In this document: piece by piece, positions 1 to 9,129 of the stretch
How the letters are laid out: the number at the start of each line of letters is the position of its first letter
How positions within the stretch are numbered: the first letter of the stretch is position 1
DNA from: Acidobacteriaceae bacterium
GTDB lineage: Bacteria > Acidobacteriota > Vicinamibacteria > Vicinamibacterales > CAVVIG01
Direction of reading: 5' to 3'
Assembly: GCA_031274845.1 (NCBI GenBank)
Contig: JAISPN010000082.1
Coordinates: forward strand, 1 to 9,129
DNA length: 9,129 nt
Notes under the pieces: model-generated
Seen by the model: the letters and a program-made list of their open reading frames with translations, nothing else
What the model was told of the DNA's origin: nothing
Databases searched by the model: none
Translations under genes and position numbers: made by a program

Positions 1-375
1 ACAGCCAAGGTCTCCGGAGCCTACTCAAAGCTCCCCTTCGGCCTCACAGCGGCAGTGAACTATGAGTATCGCAACGGGACGCCTACCGCTCGAACGGTCG
101 TGCTAACGGGTGGCACGACGATCCCAACCCTCGTCGTTAATGCCGAGCCGATTGGCAGCCTCTGGACACCGGACTATCACTTAACCGACGTCCGGATCGA
201 AAAGAGCATCCGCTTCGCTGGATCGCAAAAAGCGACGATCCGCGCCAATATCTTCAACGCCCTCAACAACTCGACGGCGCTGACGATTCAGACGCGTTCT
301 GGACCGACATTTGGCAATGCCACGTCGATCGTTCAGCCACGCATCATGGAATTGAACGTCGCGTATTCGTTCTAA
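1..375 (+). CDS. TonB-dependent-receptor-like outer-membrane beta-barrel protein, 3' end only
   Basis: The reading frame is open from the first base of the window and ends at TAA 373-375, giving the last 124 residues of a longer protein whose start lies off the left edge. A GTG at 55 is only an internal valine codon. The residues alternate polar and hydrophobic in beta-strand fashion (for example AAVNYEYRNG and RIEKSIRF). They include the NIFNALNN-type segment and a final strand NVAYSF ending in phenylalanine, the usual C-terminal signal for insertion of outer-membrane barrels by the BAM complex. The pattern resembles the very large TonB-dependent or carboxypeptidase-regulatory-like receptors that are abundant in Acidobacteriota; this family call is from memory. 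The plug domain, TonB box and signal peptide are not visible, so substrate and true TonB dependence cannot be judged. The gene converges on rpoC and is followed by its own stem-loop. Confidence 0.8.
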   Translation, partial: TAKVSGAYSKLPFGLTAAVNYEYRNGTPTARTVVLTGGTTIPTLVVNAEPIGSLWTPDYHLTDVRIEKSIRFAGSQKATIRANIFNALNNSTALTIQTRSGPTFGNATSIVQPRIMELNVAYSF

Positions 376-388
376 CGTCTCGCCATTT

Positions 389-437
389 CCACGGAGCGCG
401 GCATCACTCCAACGCCGCGTTCCGTGGTCACTTTCTC
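389..437 (+). terminator. Stem-loop terminator of the receptor gene
   Basis: Bases 389-402 pair with 414-427 in a 14-base-pair stem that is perfect apart from one G-U pair. The loop is the 11 bases 403-413. The stem begins 14 bases after the stop codon of the plus-strand receptor gene and is followed by a short pyrimidine-rich tract containing TTTCTC. The stem is strong but the U-tract is weak and interrupted, so it may act as an intrinsic terminator or as a 3' protective hairpin. Read on the minus strand it has no T-tract after it, which supports the plus-strand assignment. Confidence 0.7.
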
Positions 438-469
438 GACAAATCCCTCAGACAAACTCAAAATTCAGC

Positions 470-512
470 CAAGAAAAGCAAAAGGGCGATGACCATCTTG
501 GCCATCGCCCTT
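470..512 (-). terminator. Rho-independent terminator of the rpoBC unit
   Basis: Read on the minus strand, bases 512-500 pair with 494-482 in a 13-base-pair stem (core GGGCGATG/CATCGCCC, one G-U pair) around the 5-base loop 499-495. A T-rich tail, TTTTGCTTTTCTT, follows at about 482-470. The stem starts 28 bases after the rpoC stop codon. This is a textbook intrinsic terminator and marks the end of the rpoB-rpoC transcription unit. The plus-strand reading has only a mixed TTCTGTGTGTCTT tail, so any termination from the other side would be weaker. Confidence 0.88.
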
Positions 513-540
513 CTGTGTGTCTTGACGTTCGACGCGGACG

Positions 541-4764
<4,224 letters not shown>

Positions 4765-4768
4765 CTAT

Positions 4769-9052
<4,284 letters not shown>

Positions 9053-9129
9053 GCGTTAAAGACCGAGAGTGGAAACCGAGCGCTACAAACGGCTGTAGGC
9101 TTTTGGTCCCAAGGCTCCGGGCCATGCCC
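9053..9129 (-). promoter_or_regulatory. Upstream leader of rpoB (partial)
   Basis: This is the 77-base non-coding stretch before rpoB. The rpoB frame is closed by TAA (9058-9056) and TAG further upstream. The other two minus-strand frames stay open but show no ribosomal-protein-like sequence, so the end of rplL is not in view. Two weak hairpins can be drawn: CTACA/TGTAG (9083-9098, six-base loop), and GGCCC pairing with GGGACC around one bulged base (9105-9123). Neither has a T-tract. The region may be part of an rplL-rpoB spacer like the one that carries attenuation and processing signals in E. coli, but nothing here proves that. No convincing promoter or Shine-Dalgarno sequence is seen. Confidence 0.4.

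Noticed and set aside
9084..9112. Possible promoter before rpoB: TTGGGA and TTTGTA on the minus strand, 17 bases apart
   Set aside because: The spacing fits sigma-70, but the -10-like hexamer matches the consensus at only about two positions. In GC-rich DNA this is expected by chance.

Overview
The window is a GC-rich stretch of a bacterial chromosome. Nearly all of it is the two large RNA polymerase subunit genes, rpoB (beta) and rpoC (beta'), both on the minus strand. Both are intact, with all the catalytic motifs I looked for. A third gene enters from the left edge on the plus strand. It is the 3' end of a TonB-dependent-receptor-like outer-membrane beta-barrel gene, so the host is a Gram-negative (diderm) bacterium. 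The style of that barrel C-terminus, the GC-rich codon use and the insert-bearing polymerase subunits suggest Acidobacteriota, perhaps a Vicinamibacteria-like lineage. This placement is inference from pattern memory, not from a search.

Layout, left to right: 1-375 is the C-terminal 124 residues of the receptor (+). 376-540 is a tail-to-tail intergenic region with two strong stem-loops: 389-437 ends the plus-strand gene and 470-512 ends rpoC. 541-4764 is rpoC (-). 4765-4768 is a 4-base gap, with the rpoC ribosome binding site lying inside the last codons of rpoB. 4769-9052 is rpoB (-). 9053-9129 is a 77-base piece of the rpoB leader with weak hairpins. rplL, the usual upstream neighbour, would lie beyond the right edge and is not visible.

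The genes work together as one transcription unit: rpoB and rpoC are tightly coupled, and their products assemble on the alpha dimer with omega to form core RNA polymerase. The rpoC terminator closes the unit, so the common rpoBC-rpsL-rpsG arrangement is absent here.

Most of the window is ordinary core machinery, and I see no new multi-gene system. The most notable feature is inside RpoB. About 61 extra residues (about 79-144) carry two four-cysteine zinc-ribbon-like motifs absent from E. coli beta. The first has the same cysteine spacing as the N-terminal zinc-binding domain of RpoC encoded next door, and the two share a 24-base stretch with only two differences. A second extra segment (about residues 663-700) also has no E. 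coli counterpart. Whether these are standard for the phylum cannot be settled from this window.
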